DNA from: Sediminibacterium sp. UBA657
Lineage (GTDB): Bacteria > Bacteroidota > Bacteroidia > Chitinophagales > Chitinophagaceae
Assembly: GCA_002299885.1 (NCBI GenBank)
Contig: DBOB01000029.1
Location: 11,294 to 75,293 of the forward strand
Direction of reading: 5' to 3'
Length of the DNA: 64,000 nt
In this document: piece after piece, positions 43,928-52,597 of the stretch
How the letters are laid out: every line of letters begins with the position of its first letter
How positions within the stretch are numbered: the first letter of the stretch is position 1
The notes under the pieces: model-generated
The model's input: the letters and a program-made list of their open reading frames with translations, nothing else
Database searches by the model: none
Told to the model about the DNA's origin: nothing
Made by a program: the position numbers and the translations under genes

Positions 43928-44542
43928 ATGAATATGAGAACTATCTTTTGTATACTATTATTTGTAATGACAATGAGCTTGCCAAAGCAGCTTTTTGCGC
44001 AGACAAATCAATATGATACATTGAGGGTGGAAGCTTTTATTACGCCAGAGGGGGATACAATTCCACAATCTTGGCTACCTACAGTCATGGTGTCTGCTGT
44101 TCAAACGAATGCATTAAAAAATTATTGGAGAAACTGGACAAGATTGCGCAATGCGGTGTATGTGACCTATCCTTATGCTGTAACAGCAAGTAAAGTTATA
44201 CGATCAGTAAACGCTCAATTAGCCAATGTACAGGATGAAAAATTAAGAAAGCAGATTATTAAGTCTAGAGAAAAAGAACTAAAAAGAGATTTTGCTGATA
44301 AGGTGACCAACTTGTCGGTGTATCAAGGCAAAGTCCTTATGAAGTTAATCAACCGAGAAACTGGTAATAATTGCTACCAGTTAATCAAGGAATATAAAGG
44401 AGGATTGAATGCTGGTTTATGGCAAACAGTTGCCTTTGTCTTTGGAAGTAGTTTAAAGCAACCCTATAGCCCAAATGGGGATGACCAAGAGATTGAAAAA
44501 TTGGTCTTAGAAGTGCAAAAAGTCTACGGCATTAAGGGATAA
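43928..44542 (+). CDS. DUF4294 family exported protein
   Basis: The 204-residue product is a Bacteroidota-type DUF4294 protein: signal peptide (MNMRTIFCILLFVMTM, then SLPKQLFAQ), followed by FITPEGDTIPQSWLP. The helical core contains YVTYPYAVTASKVIRSVNAQL and a conserved LKRDFADKVTNLSVYQGKVLMKLINRETG, divided over two helices. I use the ATG at 43928; a TTG at 43910 would add six residues. Function is unknown. It follows ccmF by 27 nt, so co-transcription with cytochrome maturation is plausible. Confidence 0.8.
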   Translation: MNMRTIFCILLFVMTMSLPKQLFAQTNQYDTLRVEAFITPEGDTIPQSWLPTVMVSAVQTNALKNYWRNWTRLRNAVYVTYPYAVTASKVIRSVNAQLANVQDEKLRKQIIKSREKELKRDFADKVTNLSVYQGKVLMKLINRETGNNCYQLIKEYKGGLNAGLWQTVAFVFGSSLKQPYSPNGDDQEIEKLVLEVQKVYGIKG

Positions 44543-44612
44543 TTTACAATAGTAAAATGCGATAGGTTTTTGGGGTAGGTTTTTGTACCTTTACCCGAAT
44601 AGATTATATCCT

Positions 44613-46271
44613 ATGAGCGACGAAAAAAGTTTAAATTTTATTGAAGAAATTATTTCCCAAGACCTTGCAACTGGGAAACATAAAAGTATATTGACTAGGT
44701 TCCCACCAGAGCCGAATGGTTATTTACATATTGGTCATGCCAAAAGTATTTGTTTAAATTTTGGCCTTGCTGAAACTTTTGGGGGTGCGACGAATTTAAG
44801 ATTTGATGATACCAATCCAGTAACAGAAGAAACTGAATATGTAGATAGTATCAAGGCCGATTTAAAATGGTTGGGTTTTAATTGGATTAAAGAATGTTAC
44901 GCCTCAGATTATTTTGATCAATTGTATGCTTTTGCTGTTCAATTAATCGAAAAAGGATTGGCTTATGTGGATGATAGTTCTGCCGAGGAAATCGCACAAC
45001 AAAAAGGTACACCTACTCAGCCTGGAACAGGAAATGCATACAGAAATAGAAGCATTCAGGAGAATTTAGAATTATTTGCTGCGATGAAAGCAGGTAAGTA
45101 CAATGATGGTGAAAAAGTATTACGTGCTAAAATTGATTTAGCAAGTCCAAATATGCATATGCGTGATCCGCTTTTATATCGCATTAAAAAAGCACATCAC
45201 CACCGCACAGGAGACCAATGGTGCATCTATCCAATGTATGATTTTGCCCATGGACAAAGTGATTCTATCGAAAATATTACCCATTCAATTTGTACCCTAG
45301 AGTTTATCCCGCACAGAGCTTTATATGATTGGTGTATCGAGCAATTAGGCATTTTCCCATCCCATCAATATGAGTTTGCACGATTGAATATGACTTATAC
45401 AGTCATGAGTAAGCGTAAATTATTACAGTTAGTGCAAGAAGGGCATGTGCAAAGTTGGGATGATCCAAGAATGCCTACCATTAGTGGTATGCGAAGAAGA
45501 GGTTATACTGCAGAGAGTATTCGTGATTTCTGTGATCGTATAGGTATCGCTAAAAGAGAAAATATCATTGACTTTAGTTTACTAGAATTTTGTGTACGTG
45601 AACATTTAAATAAAATTGCACAAAGAAGAATGGTGGTGACTGATCCAATTAAATTAATCATTACCAACTATGAGCAAACCGAAGAAATATTAGATTCAGA
45701 AAACAATCCAGAAGACCCTAATGGAGGCACAAGACCTGTTCCATTCACTAAAGAACTCTGGATTCAAGCCGATGATTTTATGGAAGAGCCAACTAAAAAA
45801 TATTTTAGATTAGGCCCAGGATTGTCTGTAAGATTAAAGAGCGCCTACATTATTGAATGCGAAAGTTTTGATAAAGAAGCCAACGGTAAAGTGACTACAG
45901 TGTACGCAAAATATTTCCCTAATTCTAAATCAGGTTCAGACACATCGGGTATACATGTGAAAGGTACATTACATTGGGTAAGTGCGAAGCATGCTATTCC
46001 TGTTGAATTAAACGAGTATGATCGCTTGTTTAATGTGGAAGACCCAAGTAGTGCAGAAGGTGATTTTAAGTCTTATATCAATCCACATTCATTGCATACC
46101 GTAACAACTGCATGGGGAGAGCCCGCATTGTTAAACGATGCATTAGAAGCGCGTTTCCAGTTTTTAAGAAAAGGTTATTTTTATCAGGACACCAATAGTT
46201 CAAAAGACAAGTTGGTATTCAATAGAACAGTGACCCTTAAAGATACTTGGGCCAAGGAGCAAAAGAAATAA
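44613..46271 (+). CDS. glnS: Glutaminyl-tRNA synthetase
   Basis: The enzyme charges tRNA-Gln. From the ATG at 44613 the protein has 552 residues. HIGH appears as GYLHIGHAK, preceded by FPPEPN, as in GlnRS rather than GluRS. KMSKS is the VMSKRK segment. LEFIPHRALYDWCIEQLG and RRRGYTAESIRDFCDRIG follow the GlnRS anticodon-arm pattern, and the C-terminal beta-barrels end at FNRTVTLKDTWAK. An upstream TTG at 44583 adds a non-conserved tail, so the ATG is chosen. A nearby gatCAB is not seen. Confidence 0.96.
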   Translation: MSDEKSLNFIEEIISQDLATGKHKSILTRFPPEPNGYLHIGHAKSICLNFGLAETFGGATNLRFDDTNPVTEETEYVDSIKADLKWLGFNWIKECYASDYFDQLYAFAVQLIEKGLAYVDDSSAEEIAQQKGTPTQPGTGNAYRNRSIQENLELFAAMKAGKYNDGEKVLRAKIDLASPNMHMRDPLLYRIKKAHHHRTGDQWCIYPMYDFAHGQSDSIENITHSICTLEFIPHRALYDWCIEQLGIFPSHQYEFARLNMTYTVMSKRKLLQLVQEGHVQSWDDPRMPTISGMRRRGYTAESIRDFCDRIGIAKRENIIDFSLLEFCVREHLNKIAQRRMVVTDPIKLIITNYEQTEEILDSENNPEDPNGGTRPVPFTKELWIQADDFMEEPTKKYFRLGPGLSVRLKSAYIIECESFDKEANGKVTTVYAKYFPNSKSGSDTSGIHVKGTLHWVSAKHAIPVELNEYDRLFNVEDPSSAEGDFKSYINPHSLHTVTTAWGEPALLNDALEARFQFLRKGYFYQDTNSSKDKLVFNRTVTLKDTWAKEQKK

Positions 46272-46285
46272 TTCAAACAACAACC

Positions 46286-47674
46286 ATGTTATTGGACTTG
46301 GAACAATTTAAAAGCCATTGGGCAAATACTTTTCCAGGTATCGCCACAGATAACACGCATTTTATTATTGCAGTGAGTGGAGGGGTAGATAGTATTGTGC
46401 TTGCAACTTTGATGCAACAAATGGGTGCGAAATGTTCTATCGCGCATGCGAATTTTCAATTAAGAGGAGATGAAAGTAACAGGGACGAAAGATTTGTGCA
46501 AGCATTTGCTACAAAAATGGACATGCCATTTTTAACAAAACGATTTGATACATTGGCTTTCGCTGAACAATATAAAATGGGCATCCAGCAAGCAGCTAGA
46601 GAAATCAGGTATGCTTGGTTTGAAAGCTTGATCAAGGAAATGGATGTACAAGCAGCTTCAAAAATTGTTTTACTAACAGCGCATCATGCAGACGATCAAG
46701 TGGAGACAGTATTGATGCAGTTTTTTAGAGGTACAGGGTTGCATGGATTGACAGGAATTCCAGCTATTAGAACACATCAACAAAATCCACTTGCCACAGA
46801 TCATATCGATTTAATTAGACCGCTATTGCCTTTTAGTAAAGCAAGTATCAAAGACTTTGCAAAATTAAATGGACTAGACTATGTAGAAGACAGTTCTAAT
46901 GTAAAAAATGATTACACCAGAAATTTAATACGCAATCAGTTGATTCCACAAATGGAAACGATTTATCCAAATGTGAATCAACAAGTACTCGATACGATTT
47001 CGAGATTAAAAGAAGCAGAAGCTATTGTAGAAGCCACCGTATCTGCCTTTTGGAAAAAGCATATCAGTTTTCCAAAGGGGATTCCAACAATAGCTTTATC
47101 AAAATGGAATCAGCTAAATGGGAATGCAACTTATATTTGGGGGTTGGTGCAGGCATATGGATTTAAAGCCACACAATTAAAAGAGATTCATAAAATAGCA
47201 GGAGCTACTAAGGGTGCTTTCATAGCATCCAATACGCATCGATTAATTAAATGGGACAACCAAATTCAAATTGTATCTAAACAAGAAGACAAAGTCTATG
47301 AGACTATTTCAAAAGATCAATTGGTTGTAGATGCTTTATTTGGAAAATTTCAATTGGAATGGATTGAAAATATGGAGGAACTCAAAGTGGACACAAGTTC
47401 AACCATGGCATATTTAGACGCAGATCAATTAAGTTGGCCATTGTTAAATAGATCATGGGTAGCGACAGACTATTTTTATCCATTAGGGATGCGTAAGAAA
47501 AAGAAACTGAATCATTTTTTAGGGAACTTAAAATTAAGTCCCGCAATCAAGGCAATGACAACCGTGCTATGTTCAGAGAGTAAAATTGTATGGGTAGTAG
47601 GTCAAAGAATTGACGAACGTTTTAAAATTACACCTAATACAAAGCGGGTATTAAAAATTACATTCCTAAGTTAA
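46286..47674 (+). CDS. tilS: tRNA(Ile)-lysidine synthase
   Basis: TilS modifies C34 of the CAU-anticodon tRNA-Ile to lysidine so that it reads AUA. The 462-residue protein shows the PP-loop AVSGGVDSIVLATL (about 32-45), HANFQLRGDESNRDE, LTAHHADDQVETVLMQFFRGTGLHGL and the TilS C-terminal domain with YFYPLGM and KKLNHFLGN. The ATG at 46286 is 14 nt after the glnS stop. A longer frame beginning in glnS is not preferred. The 3' end overlaps the convergent rhomboid gene by 17 nt. Confidence 0.94.
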   Translation: MLLDLEQFKSHWANTFPGIATDNTHFIIAVSGGVDSIVLATLMQQMGAKCSIAHANFQLRGDESNRDERFVQAFATKMDMPFLTKRFDTLAFAEQYKMGIQQAAREIRYAWFESLIKEMDVQAASKIVLLTAHHADDQVETVLMQFFRGTGLHGLTGIPAIRTHQQNPLATDHIDLIRPLLPFSKASIKDFAKLNGLDYVEDSSNVKNDYTRNLIRNQLIPQMETIYPNVNQQVLDTISRLKEAEAIVEATVSAFWKKHISFPKGIPTIALSKWNQLNGNATYIWGLVQAYGFKATQLKEIHKIAGATKGAFIASNTHRLIKWDNQIQIVSKQEDKVYETISKDQLVVDALFGKFQLEWIENMEELKVDTSSTMAYLDADQLSWPLLNRSWVATDYFYPLGMRKKKKLNHFLGNLKLSPAIKAMTTVLCSESKIVWVVGQRIDERFKITPNTKRVLKITFLS

Positions 47675-48296
47675 TCCTAATTTGCTCTACAAAGCTTGCG
47701 ACTACATTAAACTGTGCAATAAAGTAAGCTGCCACAATCAAGAATATGACACCGTAAAGTGATCCCCATAGATGCGCACTATGGTTGATACCGCCTTGCC
47801 CTTGTTTTGATAAATAAGCGGTAATGCCCAAGTAGATTGGCCCAAATATAAAACCAGGAATGATGGGAGGGATAATGAAAAATCCAATTTGTATAGTGGG
47901 CATTAAAAAGATACCTGCAAATACAATGGCAGATACCGCGCCAGATGCGCCCAAGCTATTGTAATTATAACGGTCTTTTTGTTGAAAATAAGTTGGTATT
48001 AAACAAACGGCTAAGGATGATAAGTATAGAAATAAATAAAGCAACTTTCCATTTTGACCAAATAGCATATTAAAGTATTGCTCCACATAATCACCAAACA
48101 TATAAAAGGAGAACATATTAAATGCGAGATGCATAAAATCGGCATGGATAAATCCACAACTAATAAAACGATACCACTCATTGCTTCTGCCTACGGAATA
48201 GGGATGGAAAATTAATTTGTCCATGAGTTCGGCATTGTAAAATGCTAAGACAGATACAATAACAGTGACGACGGTGATGTATAAAGTAATGCTCAT
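47658..48296 (-). CDS. Rhomboid family intramembrane serine protease
   Basis: The 212-residue protein has six membrane helices. The catalytic pair is recognisable: Ser118 in NSLGASGAVS (GxSG) and His175 in NHSAHLWGSLYG. An HxxxN motif is present in MHLAFNMFSFYMFG. Rhomboids cleave within transmembrane segments, but the substrate is unknown. Its ATG overlaps the rlmH stop by one base (TAATG). The 3' end overlaps tilS by 17 nt on the opposite strand. Confidence 0.88.
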   Translation of the reverse strand: MSITLYITVVTVIVSVLAFYNAELMDKLIFHPYSVGRSNEWYRFISCGFIHADFMHLAFNMFSFYMFGDYVEQYFNMLFGQNGKLLYLFLYLSSLAVCLIPTYFQQKDRYNYNSLGASGAVSAIVFAGIFLMPTIQIGFFIIPPIIPGFIFGPIYLGITAYLSKQGQGGINHSAHLWGSLYGVIFLIVAAYFIAQFNVVASFVEQIRINLGM

Positions 48297-48760
48297 TATT
48301 CGTGGTGGTATTTTTCGTTGGCTAAGATACTACAAGCGCGGTAGATTTGTTCAGCAAGCATTAACCGAACCAGCATATGTGGAAAGACAAGCTCTGAAAT
48401 GCTCCAGGTGAAATTGGCTCTTTGTTGAATTGTTTCATCTACACCATACGCGCCACCAATTAAGAAAATGATTTTTTGTGCACTTTGATTGGCTTTTTGT
48501 TGGATTAAATTGGCTAGACCAGGGGAGCTTAGCATTTTACCTTTTTCATCTAATAGAATTAATACATCGGTTGGTGCAATCGCCTTTAATATACTTGCTG
48601 CTTCTGCTTTTTTTATTTGTGTTGGTTCTGTTAGTTTGGATGGTGTGATTAATTGCCAGTCTATAGGGTAGTAATGCCCAATTCTTTTTGTGAATTGTTC
48701 AACACCTTCTTTGATATAAGATTCGTTGGCTTTGCCAACGGAAAAAATAGAGAGTTTCAT
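48296..48760 (-). CDS. rlmH: 23S rRNA pseudouridine-1915 N3-methyltransferase RlmH
   Basis: RlmH is a SPOUT-fold methyltransferase that methylates a pseudouridine of helix 69. The 154-residue protein shows LLDEKGKMLSSPGLA (SAM loop) and FLIGGAYGVDE (knot region), then SELVFPHMLVRLMLAEQIYRA, interrupted by the conserved VRLML helix, and a C-terminal YHHE. It is followed directly by the rhomboid gene with a one-base overlap. Confidence 0.94.
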   Translation of the reverse strand: MKLSIFSVGKANESYIKEGVEQFTKRIGHYYPIDWQLITPSKLTEPTQIKKAEAASILKAIAPTDVLILLDEKGKMLSSPGLANLIQQKANQSAQKIIFLIGGAYGVDETIQQRANFTWSISELVFPHMLVRLMLAEQIYRACSILANEKYHHE

Positions 48761-48812
48761 TGTCTAATTTGCTATAAAATTATATTAAAGTAATGGGATT
48801 AATGTGAAAATG

Positions 48813-48896
48813 GAGGATTGCGCCCTTTGGTCGCATCCTCTTCGCAGTTGTCTTACTCAAAGCCCTGCGCAGCAGTACCTGCTGCTTGGCTTTTTT
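48813..48896 (+). ncRNA. Hairpin-rich intergenic segment, possible small RNA or remnant
   Basis: Two stable hairpins are visible here between rlmH and tRNA-Arg. GAGGATTGCG pairs with CGCATCCTC (48813-48840, one bulge). The second is nested, AAAGCC/GGCTTT outside GCAGCAG/CTGCTGC (48859-48893), followed by a T-run on the plus strand. A third hairpin, CAAGAG/CTCTTG, lies just beyond at 48913-48928. No promoter is evident. The second hairpin could end a plus-strand RNA, but no plus-strand gene precedes it. Confidence 0.3.
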
Positions 48897-48940
48897 GCTT
48901 TTCGCATCCTTACAAGAGCGAGCTCTTGACGTCTGCTCAA

Positions 48941-48974
48941 AACAAAAAAGCCCGCACTGTTCGTGCGGGCTTTG
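48941..48974 (-). terminator. Terminator of tRNA-Arg
   Basis: AAAGCCCGCAC (48947-48957) pairs perfectly with GTGCGGGCTTT (48964-48974). On the minus strand it is followed by TTTTTTGTTTT and lies immediately after the tRNA 3' end. Confidence 0.85.
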
Positions 48975-48975
48975 T

Positions 48976-49049
48976 GACCCCGTCAGGATTCAAACCTGAA
49001 ACCTTTTGATCCGTAGTCAAATACTCTATTCAGTTGAGCTACGGGGCCA
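48976..49049 (-). tRNA. tRNA-Arg (anticodon ACG)
   Basis: The 74-nt gene on the minus strand folds into a cloverleaf: acceptor GGCCCCG with CGGGGTC (one G-T), D arm GCTC/GAGT, anticodon stem TTTGA/TCAAA around loop CTACGGA (anticodon ACG), and T arm TCAGG/CCTGA with TTTGAAT loop. The discriminator base is A and CCA is not encoded. A34 would be deaminated to inosine to read CGN codons. A terminator follows directly. Confidence 0.93.
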
Positions 49050-49146
49050 TTCCACTTACTAACCCAAATCAATAAGGGGTGCAAATATACCTCAAAATAC
49101 CATTTTACCAAAGGAAAAGGGCAAATAATACTGCTAAAGCCACCAA

Positions 49147-51045
49147 TTAATAATGCCAGCGAACAAAGGCTTCCATTGCTGCGTACTTAGTTAAACCAAG
49201 GTTTGCATATAAATTAGCCGTGTTGGCGTTGCGAATCTCTGCTCTTTGCCAGAACTCTCTTGAATCCGATCCTTGGAAAGGAACACTGTCTTTTTGAGAT
49301 TGGTGAATGAATATGCCAAAGCGTTTTTTCATCACTTGGTCTGGGCTCATAGGAACAGCCATCTCAATTTCAGAAATATCCCATTCTTGCCAAGCGCCTT
49401 TATACAACCAAACCCAACAATCTTTTACCCAACTATCCCCAGCAGCTTTCAATCGACGCATACTTTCAAATACCACATCTAAACAAACTTTATGCGTGCC
49501 ATGTGGATCGGCTAAATCACCTGCACAATACACTTGGTGAGGCTGAATTTTGCGCAATAGTTCCATTGTAATTTCAATATCCTTTTCGCTCAATGGTTTT
49601 TTATCAATCATACCCGTTTCATAAAATGGGAGATCCATAAAATGATAATTGTTTTCTGAAATACCTACATACCTGCAAGTTGCTTTGGCCTCACATCTTC
49701 TTATTAAACCTTTGATTGCTCTAATTTCTGCCGTATCTAAATGATTGGTTGCTTTGTTTGCCAAAAAAGCCCTAGCATTGGTAAGAATCTCTTGGCTCTT
49801 TTTATTATCAATGCCAAATAGGTCTTCGAATCCAACTGCAAAATCTAAAAATCGAGTTACGAATTCATCAGTAACTGCAATATTGCCACTTGTTTGATAA
49901 GCCACATGCACTTCGTGACCTTGATCTTGTAAACGCATGAATGTGCCACCCATACTAATGATGTCATCATCAGGATGTGGAGAGAAAATCAATACTTTTT
50001 TACTATGTGGTTCACTTCTTTCTGGGTGTGCAGGGATTACTGCATTTGGTTTTCCCCCAGGCCATCCTGTGATGGAATCACGTAACATATAAAAAACTTG
50101 CAAATTAATATCGTACACCGATGCCTTTAATACCAATAAGTCCGACAAGCTATTTTCTTTATAATCATCAGAAGTTAAGCTTAAAACAGTTTTATTTAAT
50201 TTCAGTGCTAAATCAATCACCGCTTTTTTAATCATTTGTGGTGTCCAATCATTCGCTCCAGTTAACCAAGGGGCTTTATGTCGGGTAAGTTCTGTTGCAG
50301 CTAATTCGTCAATGACAAAAGTACAGTCATCATGGTTTTGTAAAACACTAGCAGGGATTTGTTCTGTGATCGTTCCTTCCACAGCTTTGGCAACTATATC
50401 TGCTTTATTGCTCCATGCAAGTAGTACAATTTTTTTTGCTTTCATGATACTACTAATACCAACTGTGATTGCTAACTGAGGTACTTTATTTAAATCATGC
50501 CATTCATATACATTGGCCATTCTAGTTAATTGATCTAAATGGATCACTCTGGTTTTAGAGTGAAAACTAGAACCAGGCTCGTTAAAACCAATATGTCCAT
50601 TTTTACCAATCCCTAAAATTTGTAAATCTATACCGCCTAATTTTTCGATGGTTTGTTCGTAGGCAACACATTTTTCTTTTAATTCATCTTGGCCCCATTC
50701 AGAACTAGGTAAATGAATATTTTTTGGATCAATATCAACATGATTGAATAAATGACGATGCATAAAGCTCCAGTAACTTTGGTAAGCATCTCTTGGAATA
50801 GGGTAGTACTCATCCAAATTCACTGTGATCACATTTTTGAAACTTAGTCCTTCTTCCTTATGTAATCGTACTAATTCTTTATATAATAAGATTGGGGTGG
50901 CTCCTGTCGCCATGCCTAAAACACATGGTAAACCTTTAGCCTGTTTATCTTTAATTAATTGTGCAATTTGAGCAGCAACAGCATTGGATCCAGATGCGAC
51001 ATCTTTGTAAATTTTGACTGGAATTTTCTCAAATGATTCAAGCAT
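49147..51045 (-). CDS. nagB: Glucosamine-6-phosphate deaminase fused to PIG-L/LmbE-type deacetylase domain
   Basis: The N-terminal part (about 1-280) is NagB, turning glucosamine-6-phosphate into fructose-6-phosphate. LGIGKNGHIGFNEPGSSF (about 144-161) is the signature, and VNLDEYYPI and the His of the catalytic relay are also present. The C-terminal part (about 345-632) is a PIG-L/LmbE-type zinc deacetylase domain with VLIFSPHPDDDIISMGG (HPDD motif). The total of 632 residues matches the fused type I know from Bacteroidota. It could remove the N-acetyl group and deaminate in one polypeptide, but coupling is inference. It lies 64 nt downstream of pyk, beyond a terminator. Confidence 0.9.
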   Translation of the reverse strand: MLESFEKIPVKIYKDVASGSNAVAAQIAQLIKDKQAKGLPCVLGMATGATPILLYKELVRLHKEEGLSFKNVITVNLDEYYPIPRDAYQSYWSFMHRHLFNHVDIDPKNIHLPSSEWGQDELKEKCVAYEQTIEKLGGIDLQILGIGKNGHIGFNEPGSSFHSKTRVIHLDQLTRMANVYEWHDLNKVPQLAITVGISSIMKAKKIVLLAWSNKADIVAKAVEGTITEQIPASVLQNHDDCTFVIDELAATELTRHKAPWLTGANDWTPQMIKKAVIDLALKLNKTVLSLTSDDYKENSLSDLLVLKASVYDINLQVFYMLRDSITGWPGGKPNAVIPAHPERSEPHSKKVLIFSPHPDDDIISMGGTFMRLQDQGHEVHVAYQTSGNIAVTDEFVTRFLDFAVGFEDLFGIDNKKSQEILTNARAFLANKATNHLDTAEIRAIKGLIRRCEAKATCRYVGISENNYHFMDLPFYETGMIDKKPLSEKDIEITMELLRKIQPHQVYCAGDLADPHGTHKVCLDVVFESMRRLKAAGDSWVKDCWVWLYKGAWQEWDISEIEMAVPMSPDQVMKKRFGIFIHQSQKDSVPFQGSDSREFWQRAEIRNANTANLYANLGLTKYAAMEAFVRWHY

Positions 51046-51079
51046 ATGTATGAATTGTAAATTTGAATATTAAAGTTAT

Positions 51080-51103
51080 AAAAAAGGCCTCAATAAAGAG
51101 GCC
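51080..51103 (-). terminator. Terminator of pyk
   Basis: GGCCTC (51086-51091) and GAGGCC (51098-51103) form a stem. Read on the minus strand it is followed by TTTTTT. It separates pyk from the nagB fusion. Confidence 0.78.
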
Positions 51104-51109
51104 CTTTGT

Positions 51110-52561
51110 TTAATCAACTTTGTTAATTTTAATCATATTAGTTGGTAAATGTAATTGGATAGGGGTACTGCCTGTATTCACTACCACGTCACCCGTATTT
51201 ACATAACCTTGTGCTTTTAATATATGGATTTGATCTTTAATGATCTCATCTAAGCTTTCTTCTTTATTATAATAGAAAGCTTTAACACCCCAGCTTAATG
51301 ACAATTGGTTCACTAAACTTTTTTTCTTTGTGAAGATAAATAAAGGTGATTGTGGGCGGAAGCTACTTAACATAAATGCAGTATAACCACTTTGGGTCAT
51401 ACCCACAAGTGCATTTGCATTACTATCTTCTGATAATTTAGATGCATTGTAACAAACTGCATCACTCAAGAACGAAGGAGAGTGGGGCTGTGGTTTTAAA
51501 TCTTCTGAACGATTGTATTTGTAGCCATTTTCTTCTACTTCAGAGATGATCTTGCGCATTGTTTCAATTACCAATACTGGGAATTGTCCAGTCGCAGTTT
51601 CACCACTTAACATCACCGCATCAGCACCTTCAATCACCGCATTGGCAACGTCTGTGATTTCAGAACGGTTTGGTTTCACTCTATCAATCATAGACTCCAT
51701 CATTTGTGTCGCTACAATCACTGGTTTCGCTCTATGAATACATTTTCTAATCAATTCTTTTTGGATCAAAGGAATTTTCTCAACTGGTAATTCAACACCC
51801 AAATCTCCACGTGCAATCATAATCGCATCACTTGCAATAATGATATCACGGATATTCGTTAAGGCTTCAGGCATTTCTATTTTTGCAATAATCTTAGCAT
51901 TACTCTTATGCTCATTTAAAATCGCTCTTAGCATTTCAATATCCGCAACACGCTTTACAAAGCTTAATGCAACCCAGTCAAGCTCTTCTTTAATTATAAA
52001 TGCAGAATCTTCTAAATCTTTTTCCGTTAATGCCGGTAAAGAAATTTTTGTATCAGGTAAGTTGATTCCTTTTTTTGAAGAAATAATACCACCTAGTGTC
52101 ACTTTTACTTTCACGTCACCATTCGCTTCTACGCTGTGCACCATCACTTCGATCTTACCATCATCAATCATGATTGTATTGCCCACAACCACATCACCTG
52201 CAAGATTAGGGTAGGATACATATATTTTTTCTAATGTACCAACACATTTTGTATTGGTAAACGTTAGGATATCGCCTTCTTTTACTTCTAAACGATTGTT
52301 CTCAATTTCACCTACTCTTAATTTAGGGCCTTGTAAGTCACCTAAAATAGCGACTGAACAATTTAATTCTTTATTGATACCTCTAATATTGTCAATGATT
52401 TTCTTTTTGTCTTCATGGCTTCCATGAGAAAAATTTAATCTAAAAACATTCACACCTGCAATGACTAAATTTTTTAATTGGTCATAGGTTTCGCAAGCTG
52501 GACCAACTGTTGCAACGATTTTAGTTTTATGGTGTTTCTGTTTGTAAGTAGATGCGCTCAT
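51110..52561 (-). CDS. pyk: Pyruvate kinase
   Basis: The enzyme makes pyruvate and ATP from phosphoenolpyruvate. The 483-residue protein has TKIVATVGPACETYDQL, NVFRLNFSHGSHEDKKK, LGDLQGPKLRVGEI, the beta-barrel B domain, IIAKIEMPEAL, MIARGDLGVELP, VIVATQMMESMI and the C-terminal regulatory domain. The active-site Lys and metal-binding Glu/Asp are in place. It follows pfkA by 36 nt, giving a glycolytic pair on one transcript, and is closed by a terminator. Confidence 0.96.
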   Translation of the reverse strand: MSASTYKQKHHKTKIVATVGPACETYDQLKNLVIAGVNVFRLNFSHGSHEDKKKIIDNIRGINKELNCSVAILGDLQGPKLRVGEIENNRLEVKEGDILTFTNTKCVGTLEKIYVSYPNLAGDVVVGNTIMIDDGKIEVMVHSVEANGDVKVKVTLGGIISSKKGINLPDTKISLPALTEKDLEDSAFIIKEELDWVALSFVKRVADIEMLRAILNEHKSNAKIIAKIEMPEALTNIRDIIIASDAIMIARGDLGVELPVEKIPLIQKELIRKCIHRAKPVIVATQMMESMIDRVKPNRSEITDVANAVIEGADAVMLSGETATGQFPVLVIETMRKIISEVEENGYKYNRSEDLKPQPHSPSFLSDAVCYNASKLSEDSNANALVGMTQSGYTAFMLSSFRPQSPLFIFTKKKSLVNQLSLSWGVKAFYYNKEESLDEIIKDQIHILKAQGYVNTGDVVVNTGSTPIQLHLPTNMIKINKVD

Positions 52562-52597
52562 TGTGTAATTGGGGTTATTTGTTTGCTTGTTTATATA

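Noticed and set aside
48818..49009. 63-codon plus-strand frame reading through hairpins into the tRNA-Arg complement
   Set aside because: Its last part is the antisense of tRNA-Arg and its first part spans hairpins and a tRNA terminator; no RBS or protein-like pattern.
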